From the NCBI GenBank assembly GCA_044226845.1, contig JBGAGG010000008.1, positions 134,703-198,702 on the forward strand: a stretch of DNA of 64,000 bases, read 5' to 3'. The notes beneath the pieces are model-generated. The model saw nothing but the letters and a program-made list of their open reading frames with translations, was not told the DNA's origin and searched no databases. The stretch is from JAFDZO01 sp044226845. GTDB lineage: Bacteria; Bacteroidota; Ignavibacteria; Tepidaquicellales; Tepidaquicellaceae. Position 1 is the first letter of the stretch; every line of letters begins with the position of its first letter. Positions 45,273 through 54,125 of the stretch are shown here, piece after piece. The position numbers were made by a program, and so were the translations under genes.

Positions 45273-45344
45273 ATGAAAAACATCTATTATTTAGCAGTAC
45301 TGGTTTTAGTAGTTTTTGTAATTGCAAAAGAGATTCTTTCGTAA
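45273..45344 (+). CDS. Possible 23-residue single-span membrane peptide
   Basis: ATG AAA AAC ... TAA encodes a short peptide with a basic start ('MKNIYY'), a hydrophobic helix of about 16 residues ('LAVLVLVVFVIA') and a polar end ('KEILS'). It has its own downstream terminator (45405-45437), unusual for non-coding DNA, but no strong Shine-Dalgarno sequence. It could be a real small membrane protein or an untranslated small RNA. Confidence 0.4.
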   Translation: MKNIYYLAVLVLVVFVIAKEILS

Positions 45345-45404
45345 GAAAAAGAATAATTTATTAAGAGAGCCCAATCTTAATTTCTTACCCAAGACTATAA
45401 ACTT

Positions 45405-45437
45405 AAAAGGGAGCATCCAACTGCTCCCTTTTTTATT
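45405..45437 (+). terminator. Intrinsic terminator after the small ORF
   Basis: AAAAGGGAGCA (45405-45415) pairs with TGCTCCCTTTT (45422-45432) around a 6-base loop and runs into TTTTTTATTT. It faces right, so it ends a transcript from the small ORF or from the barrel gene. Confidence 0.85.
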
Positions 45438-45653
45438 TACGTTTCAATCATTGATCACACTGATTTTAATGATTTTAATGATTCAGTAATCCGCATACAG
45501 AAGATGTAAATTTCATTTTAGTAATTTCAACTCCCGACTTGAGTCATAGATTCAATTCAAACATTTCTAATAAAAAAAATCTGTCATTCATTCTAATCAG
45601 TCCAAATCAGTCCAAATCAGTCCAAATGGCGATTAAAAAAAAAACAATAAAAA

Positions 45654-45683
45654 AACCCTGATTCGATTTCTCAAATCAGGGTT
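45654..45683 (-). terminator. Intrinsic terminator of the ATP synthase operon
   Basis: AACCCTGATT (45654-45663) pairs with AATCAGGGTT (45674-45683). On the minus strand the stem is followed by a T-tract (the A-run left of 45654), and the hairpin lies 80 bases past the atpG stop, so it ends the atp transcript. Confidence 0.85.
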
Positions 45684-45763
45684 CTGAATATTATTTATTT
45701 GTTTGGTACTAAGCTGCTATGTAATTAGCATCAGTTAACTTAACGATGCTTACGCATCTTGTA

Positions 45764-46630
45764 TTAAGCCTCTTTGAGAGCTTCTGCACCACCGACAATT
45801 TCAAGAATTTCCTTGGTAATTGCTGCCTGTCTTGCCTGGTTGTACGATAACTCGAGTATCTTTAATAAGTCTGATGCGTTCTTTGTTGCCGTTTCCATCG
45901 CCGTCATTCTTGCTGCCTGCTCTGCTGCATTTGATTCAAGTAGTGCTTTCCAGAACTGTACGTTCAACTGCTTCGGAATTAATGTGTTCACAATTGATTC
46001 TGCAGAAGGCTCATAAATATAATCTGACTTCATCGCCTTCTTCTCATCACCTTTGCTTTCTACTCCGGCAAACGGTAAAAACTTTACAACCCGCGGAATC
46101 TGTTTTGCAACGTTTACAAATTCATTGTAAACGATTTCAACTTCATCCACTTCCTTGCTTATATATCTTTTAACAATGTCCTGAACTATTTCATTCGAAA
46201 CTTCAATTGAAAGAGTCTGGAATATATTCGGATTGTTGCCGATTACATCAAGATTTGATTTCTTGAAAGAATCATTTGCCTTTCTTCCGACTGTTATAAC
46301 TTTAGTATTTGCACCTGAACCTATGTGATTGTAAGCATACTTCAGAAGGTTTGTATTGAACGAACCTGCAAGTCCCCTATCGGATGTTACAACAACAACA
46401 AGTTTATTTTTTACTTCTCTTTTTTCGAGAAGAACGTTTAAGCTTGTATCAACCGATGGAAGAAGACTTTTTAAAAGCTCGTCAATTTTATGCGCATAAG
46501 GTCTTGCCTGCATAATTCTTTCCTGAGCTCTGCGAAGTTTTGCCGCAGCAACCATCTTCATAGCCTTCGTTATCTTCTGAGTGCTTTTTACACCGCCGAT
46601 TCTGGTTTTTATCTCTTTAAGTGTTGCCAA
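45764..46630 (-). CDS. atpG: ATP synthase F1 gamma subunit
   Basis: A 288-residue gamma subunit, the central rotor shaft. The N-terminus 'MATLKEIKTRIGGVKSTQKITKAMKMV' and the C-terminus 'LSYNQARQAAITKEILEIVGGAEAL' are the coiled-coil helices; 'VVVTSDRGLAGSFN' is in the globular part. It is the last gene of the minus-strand atp operon; atpD and atpC do not follow. Confidence 0.96.
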   Translation of the reverse strand: MATLKEIKTRIGGVKSTQKITKAMKMVAAAKLRRAQERIMQARPYAHKIDELLKSLLPSVDTSLNVLLEKREVKNKLVVVVTSDRGLAGSFNTNLLKYAYNHIGSGANTKVITVGRKANDSFKKSNLDVIGNNPNIFQTLSIEVSNEIVQDIVKRYISKEVDEVEIVYNEFVNVAKQIPRVVKFLPFAGVESKGDEKKAMKSDYIYEPSAESIVNTLIPKQLNVQFWKALLESNAAEQAARMTAMETATKNASDLLKILELSYNQARQAAITKEILEIVGGAEALKEA

Positions 46631-46653
46631 TCTCTTTGTCTAAGATTATAAAA

Positions 46654-48174
46654 TTATTTAACGGTAGATCTGAATCTTTCCGTAAATTCTTTTAAGAATT
46701 TATCAAGCTTCTCTGTAATTTCAGCAGTCAATTCTTTCTTCTCCCTGATGCCTGTTAAGATATCATTGTGAAGGCTTTCGCATTGTTCAACAACTTCTCT
46801 TTCATATCTTGCAAGTTCGTTTACAGGAACTTCATCTAAGAATCCTTTTGATGCAGCATAGATAATTAAAATCTGCTTCTCCACAGGAATCGGAGTGTAT
46901 TGTTTTTGTTTTAAGATCTCTACAAGTCTTTCTCCTCTTCTTAACTGCTGAAGTGTAGATTTGTCAAGGTCAGAACCGAACTTAGCAAATGCTTCAAGCT
47001 CTCTGTACTGGGCTAAGTCAAGACGCAATGTACCTGCAATCTTCTTCATAGCTTTAATCTGAGCGTTACCACCAACCCGTGATACAGAGATACCTACGTT
47101 AATAGCAGGTCTTATACCGGCGTTGAAAAGGTTTGGCTCAAGATATATCTGTCCGTCTGTAATCGAAATTACGTTTGTAGGAATATATGCTGATACGTCA
47201 CCTGCCTGTGTTTCAATGATTGGAAGAGCTGTTAAGCTACCGCCGCCTAAATCAGCTGAAAGCTTTGATGCTCTTTCGAGTAATCTTGAGTGAAGATAGA
47301 ATACGTCACCCGGATAAGCTTCACGTCCCGGAGGTCTTCTTAAAAGAAGAGAAACCTCTCTGTAAGATGCAGCTTGTTTCGTTAAGTCATCATATACTAC
47401 CAATGCATGTCTGCCGCTGTCTCTGAAGTACTCGCCGAGTGTTGCACCTGAGTAAGGAGCAATGAACTGAAGCGGAGCAGGATCAGATGCTGTAGCTGAA
47501 ATGATTGTTGTGTATTCCATCGCGCCTGCTTCTGTTAAGCTCTTTAATACCGATGCTACTGTTGAACCTTTTTGTCCGATAGCAACATAGATACAAAATA
47601 CATCTTTACCTTTCTGATTGATGATAGCATCGATAGCAACAGCAGTTTTGCCTGTCTGTCTGTCACCGATGATAAGCTCTCTTTGTCCTCTACCGATTGG
47701 AATCATAGCGTCAACAGCTTTAACACCCGTTTGTAACGGTTCTGTTACAGGCTGTCTTTGCATAACGCCAAGCGCTTTTCTTTCAAGAGGAAGGAATTTA
47801 TCTGTCTTAACTTCACCTTTACCGTCGATAGGCTGGCCAAGCGGATTAATTACACGCCCTAGCATAGCTTCACCGACAGGCATAGATGCGACTCTTCCAG
47901 TTCTCTTTACGGTATCACCTTCTTTTACAAGAGATGAATCACCGAATAAAATACAACCAACGTTATCTTCTTCCAAGTTCAACGCCATACCGAATACACC
48001 GTTAGGGAATTCAATCAGCTCACTTGCCATACATTTTGAAAGTCCGTAAACTCTCGCAACACCGTCACCAACGAATAATACTGTTCCTACATCATAGGAT
48101 TCCATTTCATTCTCAAAACCGGCAAGCTGTTTCCTTAGTATCGCAGAAACTTCATCTGATTTTACCTGTGCCAT
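46654..48174 (-). CDS. atpA: ATP synthase F1 alpha subunit
   Basis: A 506-residue alpha subunit. The Walker A region 'GDRQTGKTAVAIDAI' is at about 172-186, and 'PYSGATLGEYFRDSGRHAL' and 'YPGDVFYLHSRLLERA' are the catalytic interface blocks. It is the non-catalytic nucleotide-binding partner of beta in the hexamer. It lies 23 bases before atpG. Confidence 0.97.
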   Translation of the reverse strand: MAQVKSDEVSAILRKQLAGFENEMESYDVGTVLFVGDGVARVYGLSKCMASELIEFPNGVFGMALNLEEDNVGCILFGDSSLVKEGDTVKRTGRVASMPVGEAMLGRVINPLGQPIDGKGEVKTDKFLPLERKALGVMQRQPVTEPLQTGVKAVDAMIPIGRGQRELIIGDRQTGKTAVAIDAIINQKGKDVFCIYVAIGQKGSTVASVLKSLTEAGAMEYTTIISATASDPAPLQFIAPYSGATLGEYFRDSGRHALVVYDDLTKQAASYREVSLLLRRPPGREAYPGDVFYLHSRLLERASKLSADLGGGSLTALPIIETQAGDVSAYIPTNVISITDGQIYLEPNLFNAGIRPAINVGISVSRVGGNAQIKAMKKIAGTLRLDLAQYRELEAFAKFGSDLDKSTLQQLRRGERLVEILKQKQYTPIPVEKQILIIYAASKGFLDEVPVNELARYEREVVEQCESLHNDILTGIREKKELTAEITEKLDKFLKEFTERFRSTVK

Positions 48175-48203
48175 ATATTAAAATTTAAATTTTAAATTAA
48201 AAA

Positions 48204-48758
48204 TTAGTTTAACTCTGCATCACCGCTCTTGTAAAGCTTATGGAGCTTTTCAAGCTGTGACTTAATGCTTGCATCAAGAATTGTATCTTTGTAGCTGATT
48301 TGAAATCCGCCGATGATATCTTTATCGATTTCAAATGTCGGATTGCTCTTCAGATTAATAAGCTCGTCAATTTTCTTCTGCATGTTTTCTTTTTCTTTAG
48401 CGCTAAGTTCAACTGCAGTTTTAATCTTCACATTCATAATACCAAGGCGCTCATTTCTCAATGCAAGATAATCTTCATAAATAAATTTCAAAAGATTATC
48501 TCTTTTTCTCTCGATAAGAAGGTCAATAAATCTCATAGAGACTTCAGAGACAGAATCCCCTAAGATCATCTTTGCTATTTTTTTCTTCTTAAGCTTATTT
48601 ATTATAGGGCTGGAGAAGAATAAAAACAAATCGCGTGACTCGTTAAGCATGCTGATAATAAAATCGGCATCCTTCTTAACTTCATCAAGCTTCTTTGTAT
48701 CTTCTGCAACGCCGTATAAAGCGAGAGTATATCTTCTTAAAATCTTGTAATGCATCAA
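48204..48758 (-). CDS. atpH: ATP synthase F1 delta subunit
   Basis: A 184-residue delta (OSCP) subunit linking the peripheral stalk to F1. It begins 'MMHYKILRRYTLALYGVAED' and ends with 'DKDIIGGFQISYKDTILDASIKSQL' in outline, the conserved C-terminal block. It is between atpF and atpA. Confidence 0.93.
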   Translation of the reverse strand: MMHYKILRRYTLALYGVAEDTKKLDEVKKDADFIISMLNESRDLFLFFSSPIINKLKKKKIAKMILGDSVSEVSMRFIDLLIERKRDNLLKFIYEDYLALRNERLGIMNVKIKTAVELSAKEKENMQKKIDELINLKSNPTFEIDKDIIGGFQISYKDTILDASIKSQLEKLHKLYKSGDAELN

Positions 48759-48798
48759 TAATAATTTAGATTCAAAACAATAACATCAAATGTTACTA

Positions 48799-49362
48799 TT
48801 AATTCTTTGAAGGAATCTGATTTAAGAAATCATTGACGATTTTCTTTTGCTTAGTTTCGTCAAGATTCTCTCTTATCACCTTTTCAGCTGTCTTAATAGC
48901 AAGGTCTGCGACTTCGCTTCTTAATTCAGATAAAGCTGATTCCTTTTCCTGCTGTATATCGCGTTTGGATTGCTCCAGTATCTGCTTTGCCTGTTCATTA
49001 GCTTTGTGAACGATTTCATCTTTCACCTTTCCTGCAGCTTCTCTTGCTTCATTGAGAACTTTCATTGACTCTGCATTTGCATCAGCCATTGCTTTTTTGT
49101 TCTCTGCAATCATCTGCTCAGCTTCTGCTTTAATTCTTTCAGCGCCTTCAATTGCATCTTTAATTGATTGCTCGCGTGTGTTCAAAGCAGTCAGTAAAGG
49201 TTTCCATGCAACCTTTTTTAAGAGGATAAGAGTTAAGACAAAGATTATTATAGTCCAGATAATAAGACCCGGATTAACGTCTAATAATCCTGCTTTATGC
49301 TCTCCGCCTTCGCTGAATAGCAATACAACAGACCAGTTATATAATAATGTTAAATAGTGCAT
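48799..49362 (-). CDS. atpF: ATP synthase F0 b subunit
   Basis: A 187-residue b subunit: an N-terminal membrane helix (about 28-47, 'GLIIWTIIIFVLTLILLKKV') and a long charged coiled coil that forms the peripheral stalk. 'AWKPLLTALNTREQSIKDAIEGAE' is typical. It is between atpE and atpH. Confidence 0.93.
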   Translation of the reverse strand: MHYLTLLYNWSVVLLFSEGGEHKAGLLDVNPGLIIWTIIIFVLTLILLKKVAWKPLLTALNTREQSIKDAIEGAERIKAEAEQMIAENKKAMADANAESMKVLNEAREAAGKVKDEIVHKANEQAKQILEQSKRDIQQEKESALSELRSEVADLAIKTAEKVIRENLDETKQKKIVNDFLNQIPSKN

Positions 49363-49472
49363 GTTCGATTAATTATAAAATTACCTGGCTTTTAAAAAAT
49401 AAAAACCGGTAAACCTTAAATAAACATCCTGGACCTTTTTTTCTTAAAGCGTAAATCTTAAGATGTAAAATC

Positions 49473-49694
49473 TTATGATTTTGTTGCTAAAAGAATGCAG
49501 ATAACAAGACCGAAAAGCGCAACACCTTCTACAAGAGCTGCAGCGATAATCATTGAAGTTCTGATATCACCAACTGCTTCAGGCTGTCTGCCGATTGCTT
49601 CTAATGCTGAACCTGCAAGTCTACCGATACCTAAACCGGCACCAATAACTACTAAACCTGCACCGATACCTGCTGCTAAATAAGCTAAATCCAT
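49473..49694 (-). CDS. atpE: ATP synthase F0 c subunit
   Basis: A 73-residue proteolipid of two membrane helices. The Gly-rich first helix 'GAGLVVIGAGLGIGRLAG', the polar loop 'RQPEA' and the ion-binding glutamate E56 in 'AAALVEGVALFG' are visible. No Na+-binding signature (such as ES/ET next to the Glu) is seen, so a proton ring is expected. A good ribosome site (AAGGAG) precedes the start. Confidence 0.95.
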   Translation of the reverse strand: MDLAYLAAGIGAGLVVIGAGLGIGRLAGSALEAIGRQPEAVGDIRTSMIIAAALVEGVALFGLVICILLATKS

Positions 49695-49793
49695 TTGATT
49701 TATTCTCCTTTTGTTTTTTTAATTTATTTTTTATTTGAAAATTTTATAACCAATTTTAAAAGTCCGCTAAACAATTATTAATTATTAACTGTA

Positions 49794-50738
49794 TTAGTGG
49801 TCCTGATGCATTGCCATATTAATGAACAATACAGATAGCATTGTGAAAATATATGCTTGCAATAGCGCAACGAAAATCTCTAAGCAATAAATAAACATTG
49901 CAAAAGGCACTGCAATAACTGCCCCTGCCCATTTCAAAATAAATACTAAACCTATTAATGATAAAATGATAATTGTTCCCGCAGTAATATTTGCGAACAA
50001 CCTGATTAAGAGTGAGAATGGTTTTGTAAACAATCCGATGAACTCAACAATAATCATGATCGGCATAACAAAGATTGGAATTCCCGGAGGAACAAGACCT
50101 TTGAAATACCCGACGAAACCGTTTTTCTTTACACCCATTACCTGAGTAACTGCGAATGTAACAAGTGCAAGACCGCCGGTAACGTTTACATTCTTAGTCG
50201 GCTGCGCCATAAATGGAAACATACCGATGAAGTTTGCAAACAGAATAAAAAAGAAAATTGTGAGGAAGAAAGGAAGGAGCTTTAGTCCGTCTTTTCCCAT
50301 ATTCGCAACGACAATGTCATCGCGTACAAAAACTATAAGTGATTCAATTAAATTACCAATACCTTTAGGAACTTTGTTCTTCGCATTTTTAGATGCAGCA
50401 ACTCCCAATACTATAATAAGAAGCAATGATGAAACCATCATCATAAACAAGCTCTTTGTAATTGAGAAGTCAATGGTCATTCCGCCTATATGAACGGGCG
50501 GGAAATGCGGCAGGTAAAGTTTGCCAAGGAAGTAAAAATCTACGTAGTCGTGGTCAACAACTTTGCTGATGATATCAAGCTTTGAATTATCTTCTTCGTG
50601 TCCTGATGTTTCTGTGTGAGTCGGTGCGGATTCAGTCTTAGGCGCTGTTGTCCCCGTTGGTGCTTTCTCATGCTGCGAGAATGCTGAATTAAAATTTAAA
50701 ACAATAAAACCGATTACAAGTAATACTAAATTTTTCAA
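49794..50738 (-). CDS. atpB: ATP synthase F0 a subunit
   Basis: A 314-residue a subunit. A cleavable signal peptide (about 1-21) and a Thr/Glu/His-rich periplasmic segment precede the channel domain, a form usual in Bacteroidota. The essential Arg is in 'FSLLIRLFANITAG', and 'FVALLQAYIFTMLSVLFI' is the last helix. It forms the proton path with the c ring. Confidence 0.95.
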   Translation of the reverse strand: MKNLVLLVIGFIVLNFNSAFSQHEKAPTGTTAPKTESAPTHTETSGHEEDNSKLDIISKVVDHDYVDFYFLGKLYLPHFPPVHIGGMTIDFSITKSLFMMMVSSLLLIIVLGVAASKNAKNKVPKGIGNLIESLIVFVRDDIVVANMGKDGLKLLPFFLTIFFFILFANFIGMFPFMAQPTKNVNVTGGLALVTFAVTQVMGVKKNGFVGYFKGLVPPGIPIFVMPIMIIVEFIGLFTKPFSLLIRLFANITAGTIIILSLIGLVFILKWAGAVIAVPFAMFIYCLEIFVALLQAYIFTMLSVLFINMAMHQDH

Positions 50739-50758
50739 TTATAAACCCTCTGGATTTT

Positions 50759-51190
50759 TTAAACTTTTGTTTCCGATTTTTCCTTAAAACTTTTTGTTAT
50801 GAACTGAAGCTCAAGTATCAGAAATAAGATGTAAAACACAAAAAAACTAAGAACAAATACTAACCTGTCGAACTTAAAAAACTGAAGACATACGAATATC
50901 AGACCTACATTCACAAAAATTCTGACTACCATCGAGCCGAGAACCTTATTAATAAACTTCTGCGGTGCAAGGCTGCTGTTCTTTACTAAGATCAGGGCGC
51001 CGGAGTAAACATTCAGAAAGTTTATTATGAAGCTTGTGAAAACTGCCCCTCTCCATTCATTTTTTCCGGAGATGAGCATATATAAAAGAGCTATTGTTAA
51101 AAGTGAAACGCTTACTATAATTAAGTGAGAAACAAATTTCTTAAAACTTTTATCCATCGGCGTTGCCGGTTGTTCATTCATTTCGTTCAT
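50759..51190 (-). CDS. AtpI-like membrane protein of the ATP synthase operon
   Basis: A 143-residue protein with four predicted membrane helices (about 22-40, 48-68, 85-103 and 108-130). It lies between the AtpZ-like gene and atpB and fits the AtpI position and size, where AtpI helps assemble the c ring. Sequence conservation is low, so the name rests mainly on position and topology. It overlaps the next gene by four bases. Confidence 0.6.
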   Translation of the reverse strand: MNEMNEQPATPMDKSFKKFVSHLIIVSVSLLTIALLYMLISGKNEWRGAVFTSFIINFLNVYSGALILVKNSSLAPQKFINKVLGSMVVRIFVNVGLIFVCLQFFKFDRLVFVLSFFVFYILFLILELQFITKSFKEKSETKV

Positions 51191-51570
51191 TTCATCCCGT
51201 ACTTTGCTTTTCTGTTTGCATCGTCCTCTTTAGTAAGCTTTTGAATCGTGAGGAAAAAATTATAGAACCCTCCGAAAAATCCCAGCATCGTCATTGCCAG
51301 CGTAAACCATGGACTTGTTCCAAGCCAGTCATCTATTTTCATTCCGAGCCATAAAAAAACGAGTATTACTACAGCCAGTGTAATTCCCAGTCCTGAGTAC
51401 TGAACATACCGCGAATCAGATTTGATTATCGGCTTGCTTAAAAAATCCTTCAAACCACCCGTGCTTTTATTGCTTTCCGGGCTATTTTCGGAGTTTTTCG
51501 TGTTATTATTTACCTGTTCAGGCGGGATGTCTTCTTGCATTATTATGATACAAATAAAAGACAAAACCAA
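51187..51570 (-). CDS. AtpZ/AtpI family protein
   Basis: A 127-residue protein. A polar N-terminus (about 1-50) leads to two membrane helices with 'GLGITLAVVILVFLWLGMKIDDWLG' and 'FTLAMTMLGFFGGFYNFF', the AtpZ pattern. AtpZ proteins aid ATP synthase assembly or cation binding. It is first in the atp operon and overlaps the AtpI-like gene by four bases. Confidence 0.75.
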   Translation of the reverse strand: MVLSFICIIIMQEDIPPEQVNNNTKNSENSPESNKSTGGLKDFLSKPIIKSDSRYVQYSGLGITLAVVILVFLWLGMKIDDWLGTSPWFTLAMTMLGFFGGFYNFFLTIQKLTKEDDANRKAKYGMK

Positions 51571-51775
51571 AGATAATGATTTTAGAAAATTTAATCAATT
51601 TAATAATGCAGGGATTTTTGAGGGAAGTGTTATTTTGCCACAAAAGCACAAAAGTGTTCAAAACAATACTGGTTATATTAATACTATCCTCATTAATTGC
51701 ATTAAACTACAAATATCCATAACTTGCAAAAGGTATTGGCGCAAATATAATCCTCATAATTAAACGGAGATAACT
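51571..51775. other. Intergenic region between divergent units
   Basis: This 205-base AT-rich stretch separates the atp operon (leftward) from a secreted propeller gene (rightward) and should hold promoters for both. It includes a segment TTTTGCCACAAAAGCACAAAAG at 51643-51663 that resembles parts of the repeats at 53346-53590 and 55805-55818. No gene was seen. Confidence 0.5.
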
Positions 51776-53098
51776 ATGAGAAAATTATTTCTATCCCTCA
51801 TTATTCTTTTCTTGTTTATTTTGATTGAAATATGTGAAGCACAGCCTCGTTGGGTAAAACTCAATACATTCCCAAATAGAAATACCCGCAGAGATGATTT
51901 TTTCTTTATCAATAGCCGGACCGGATGGGTTGTCGACGGAAACGGATATGTATGCAAAACCACTGACGGCGGATACTCATGGTCTCAAAAATATATTGGC
52001 GGCTTACTTAGATGTATTAGTTTTACCGATAGTCTTAACGGTTTTATAGGAATTTATGATATTTCGCTCGGCGGAACTTCTCCCTTATACAGAACCACAA
52101 ACGGCGGCACAACATGGACAGGAATTACAAATTTACCCGCACCTGCTTCAAAGGGTTTTTGCGGAATTCAATGTGTGGATGCAAATACAATTTATGCAGT
52201 CGGCAGAATTGAAGGTCCTCCAAGAATTCTCAAATCAACAAATGCAGGAAACAACTGGTTTTATCTGAACATTGATACCTCACTGGCATCAAGATTTGTT
52301 GATGTAAAATTTTTCTCGCCGGATTCAGGATTCGTATCAGGAGGTCACGGCCCCTACAATGCTTCTTCAGCAATAATTTTATTTACATCAAACGGCGGAG
52401 CTTCCTGGGTTAAAAAATTTACAGGTTACAATACTAAAACATACCAGGCAATCTGGAAATTTTCTTTTGTTAACAGATTAACAGGCTATGGTTCTTATAA
52501 TCAGGAATCAGATTCGCTGCAGTTTGTGAAGACAACTGACGGCGGTAACACATGGACTACCTATTCAAAACCGGGCACACAAACTTTTTTTTCGCAAGGT
52601 ATCGGCTTTTTGAATGAAAACACCGGATGGATAGGCGGCGGTACTCCTACATATTTCACCACTGACGGAGGAAATAACTGGCAGAGTACTTCATTTGGCG
52701 ACCAGCTTAACAGAATACGATTTTACTCAGATACTCTCGGATATGCAAGTGGCAAGGGATTTTATAAATACACGGCTGACCCTAATATAAAAGTAGTTGA
52801 AGAAATTTCCTATGTTGCTGCTGATTTTAAACTCTACCAAAATTATCCCAATCCTTTTAATCCCTCAACTATTATAAGCTATGAAGTTCCAAAAACTTCA
52901 TTTGTAACAATAAAAATATTTGATCAGTCAGGGAAGGAAGTAAGAACCCTTCTTGAAACGGCGGCATCGGCAGGTTTATATCAAATAAGCTGGGACGGAA
53001 GAAGCAATACAGGAGCTGATGCTCCCTCAGGAATTTATTACTGTGTGTTTGAAGCGGGAGATTTTAAAGAGACGAGAAAAATGGTGCTGATGAGATAG
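51776..53098 (+). CDS. Secreted BNR/YCF48-like propeller with type IX sorting domain
   Basis: A 440-residue protein with a signal peptide (1-22) and a beta-propeller of repeated Asp-box-like motifs: 'TDGGYSW', 'TNGGTTW', 'SNGGASW', 'TDGGNTW' and 'TDGGNNW'. It resembles YCF48/photosystem II assembly-factor-like propellers; in secreted bacterial proteins these usually bind partners. The C-terminus from about 348 is a type A sorting domain ('YQNYPNPFNPSTII' onward, ending 'KMVLMR'). It is probable type IX cargo. The start is ATG with GGAG upstream. Confidence 0.85.
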   Translation: MRKLFLSLIILFLFILIEICEAQPRWVKLNTFPNRNTRRDDFFFINSRTGWVVDGNGYVCKTTDGGYSWSQKYIGGLLRCISFTDSLNGFIGIYDISLGGTSPLYRTTNGGTTWTGITNLPAPASKGFCGIQCVDANTIYAVGRIEGPPRILKSTNAGNNWFYLNIDTSLASRFVDVKFFSPDSGFVSGGHGPYNASSAIILFTSNGGASWVKKFTGYNTKTYQAIWKFSFVNRLTGYGSYNQESDSLQFVKTTDGGNTWTTYSKPGTQTFFSQGIGFLNENTGWIGGGTPTYFTTDGGNNWQSTSFGDQLNRIRFYSDTLGYASGKGFYKYTADPNIKVVEEISYVAADFKLYQNYPNPFNPSTIISYEVPKTSFVTIKIFDQSGKEVRTLLETAASAGLYQISWDGRSNTGADAPSGIYYCVFEAGDFKETRKMVLMR

Positions 53099-53595
53099 AA
53101 AATTATTCTATCTAGCCATACTTATAATCAATTTTTAACTCAATCCCCACGCCTACATTGGTAATGTATCATTCCTTTTGAGTCATATTTTGAACAAGTT
53201 GTCAAGTCTTTATAAAATATTTCTACCTATTAGTACTAATGCATAACATTTCATTTTTATATAAAATCATACTTGTTATATTTTAGATGGCTTATGACAG
53301 GTTAATCTAATCTGATAACTGAAATCAAAAACAACTTTACATAATAACCCGACTAAAATCCGACTTTTTACAAATTTTAAATAGAGAAAAAATTAAAAAG
53401 GCATTTTTTGTGTAGATTTTGAGCTTTTTGTATTTTCATGTTAAAATAAAACCCGACTTTTTCCGACTTTTATTTTAGTGAATTTTTGAGCTTTCGTGTT
53501 TTTTGCGGCGAAACAAAACCCGACCAAAATCCGACTTTTTAAAATTTATTTTGTGAAGTTTTGAGTTTTAGTGTTTTTGTGGCAAAAAATAGATA
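53099..53595. other. Non-coding region with degenerate tandem repeats
   Basis: This 497-base gap between convergent genes has no supported ORF. Its first half is plain AT-rich DNA. Its second half (53346-53590) consists of three diverged copies of an AT-rich unit marked by ACCCGACyAAAATCCGACTTTTT. Confidence 0.6.
53346..53590. repeat. Three diverged tandem copies of an AT-rich unit
   Basis: Copy 1 begins at 53346, copy 2 at 53448 and copy 3 at 53515. The marker ACCCGACTAAAATCCGAC in copy 1 is matched by ACCCGACCAAAATCCGAC in copy 3, with a shorter form in copy 2. Each is followed by a stretch reading roughly TTTTGAGCTTT-x-GTGTTTTT-x-GCGGC/GTGGC. Unit lengths differ (about 102, 67 and 75), so the array is decayed. 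It does not encode a protein. Confidence 0.6.
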
Positions 53596-54125
53596 TCACA
53601 AAGCCATAATTTTAAGTATCGTATTCCAGTTCCTCGTAGTCGCCGTGATTTTATGCTCCTTCTCAATAAATAAATTTGCTCCTCCTCCTGAACCGACTAT
53701 ATCCGGGCGGGCAACGCAGAAAAAATTATTATCAAGCGCAGCAATTACTTCCACTGCGTATTTTTCAGAGACGAAAGGAAGCTTCAGTTTTGTAAATTTT
53801 TCTTTCATAAACAGAACATAAAACTTCGGTTTCTCAATTTTTATTTTCGCGAACGGATTCAGCTTAACAATTTTTTCAAGCTCATCGATTGTGCGAATAA
53901 AAACAACTACATCGAATCCGAATGTCTTTAAAATTTCTTTTTCAATTTTGCTTCAAGCTTTGAAACATCTTTTTCATTGGAGTCAAATAAAACATTACCG
54001 CTTGCAATGTAAGTCTTTACGTTTTTAAATTTTAAACCGATGAACATTTCAGCAAGGTCAGCCATTTTTATTATCTTATGCCCGCTCACATTTATTCCTC
54101 TGAGGAAAGCGATGTAGGTTATCAT
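53596..54125 (-). pseudogene. Frameshifted DUF1697 family gene
   Basis: The N-terminal part (54125 to about 53946) encodes 'MITYIAFLRGINVSGHKIIKMAD', the start of DUF1697 proteins, but its frame ends in TAA at 53928. The rest, 'EKEILKTFGFDVVVFIRT' to 'RNWNTILKIMAL', continues in another frame to 53596. A missing A in the run at 53946-53949 explains it, and total length 530 is one short of 177 codons. Either a real mutation or a sequence error. Confidence 0.75.

Larger units (their letters stand above)
45123..45763. other. Intergenic region with small ORF, terminators and short repeats
   Basis: This stretch between convergent units holds a 23-codon membrane-peptide ORF (45273-45344), a terminator for it (45405-45437), short AT-rich repeats of the form GATTTTAAT (45463-45483), a triple direct repeat with unit AATCAGTCCA (45595-45628), and the terminator of the ATP synthase operon (45654-45683). 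No larger gene was seen on either strand. Confidence 0.6.

Noticed and set aside
46500..48049. Plus-strand ORFs across atpA (for example 47618-48049)
   Set aside because: Antisense shadows of a highly conserved coding gene, without ribosome sites or family matches.
53346..53590. CRISPR-like array
   Set aside because: Repeat units differ in length and sequence, there are no unique spacers of constant size, and no cas genes are nearby.
53561..53821. 86-residue plus-strand ORF next to the repeat array
   Set aside because: It overlaps the frameshifted DUF1697 gene on the other strand and its sequence is explained by that gene's antisense.
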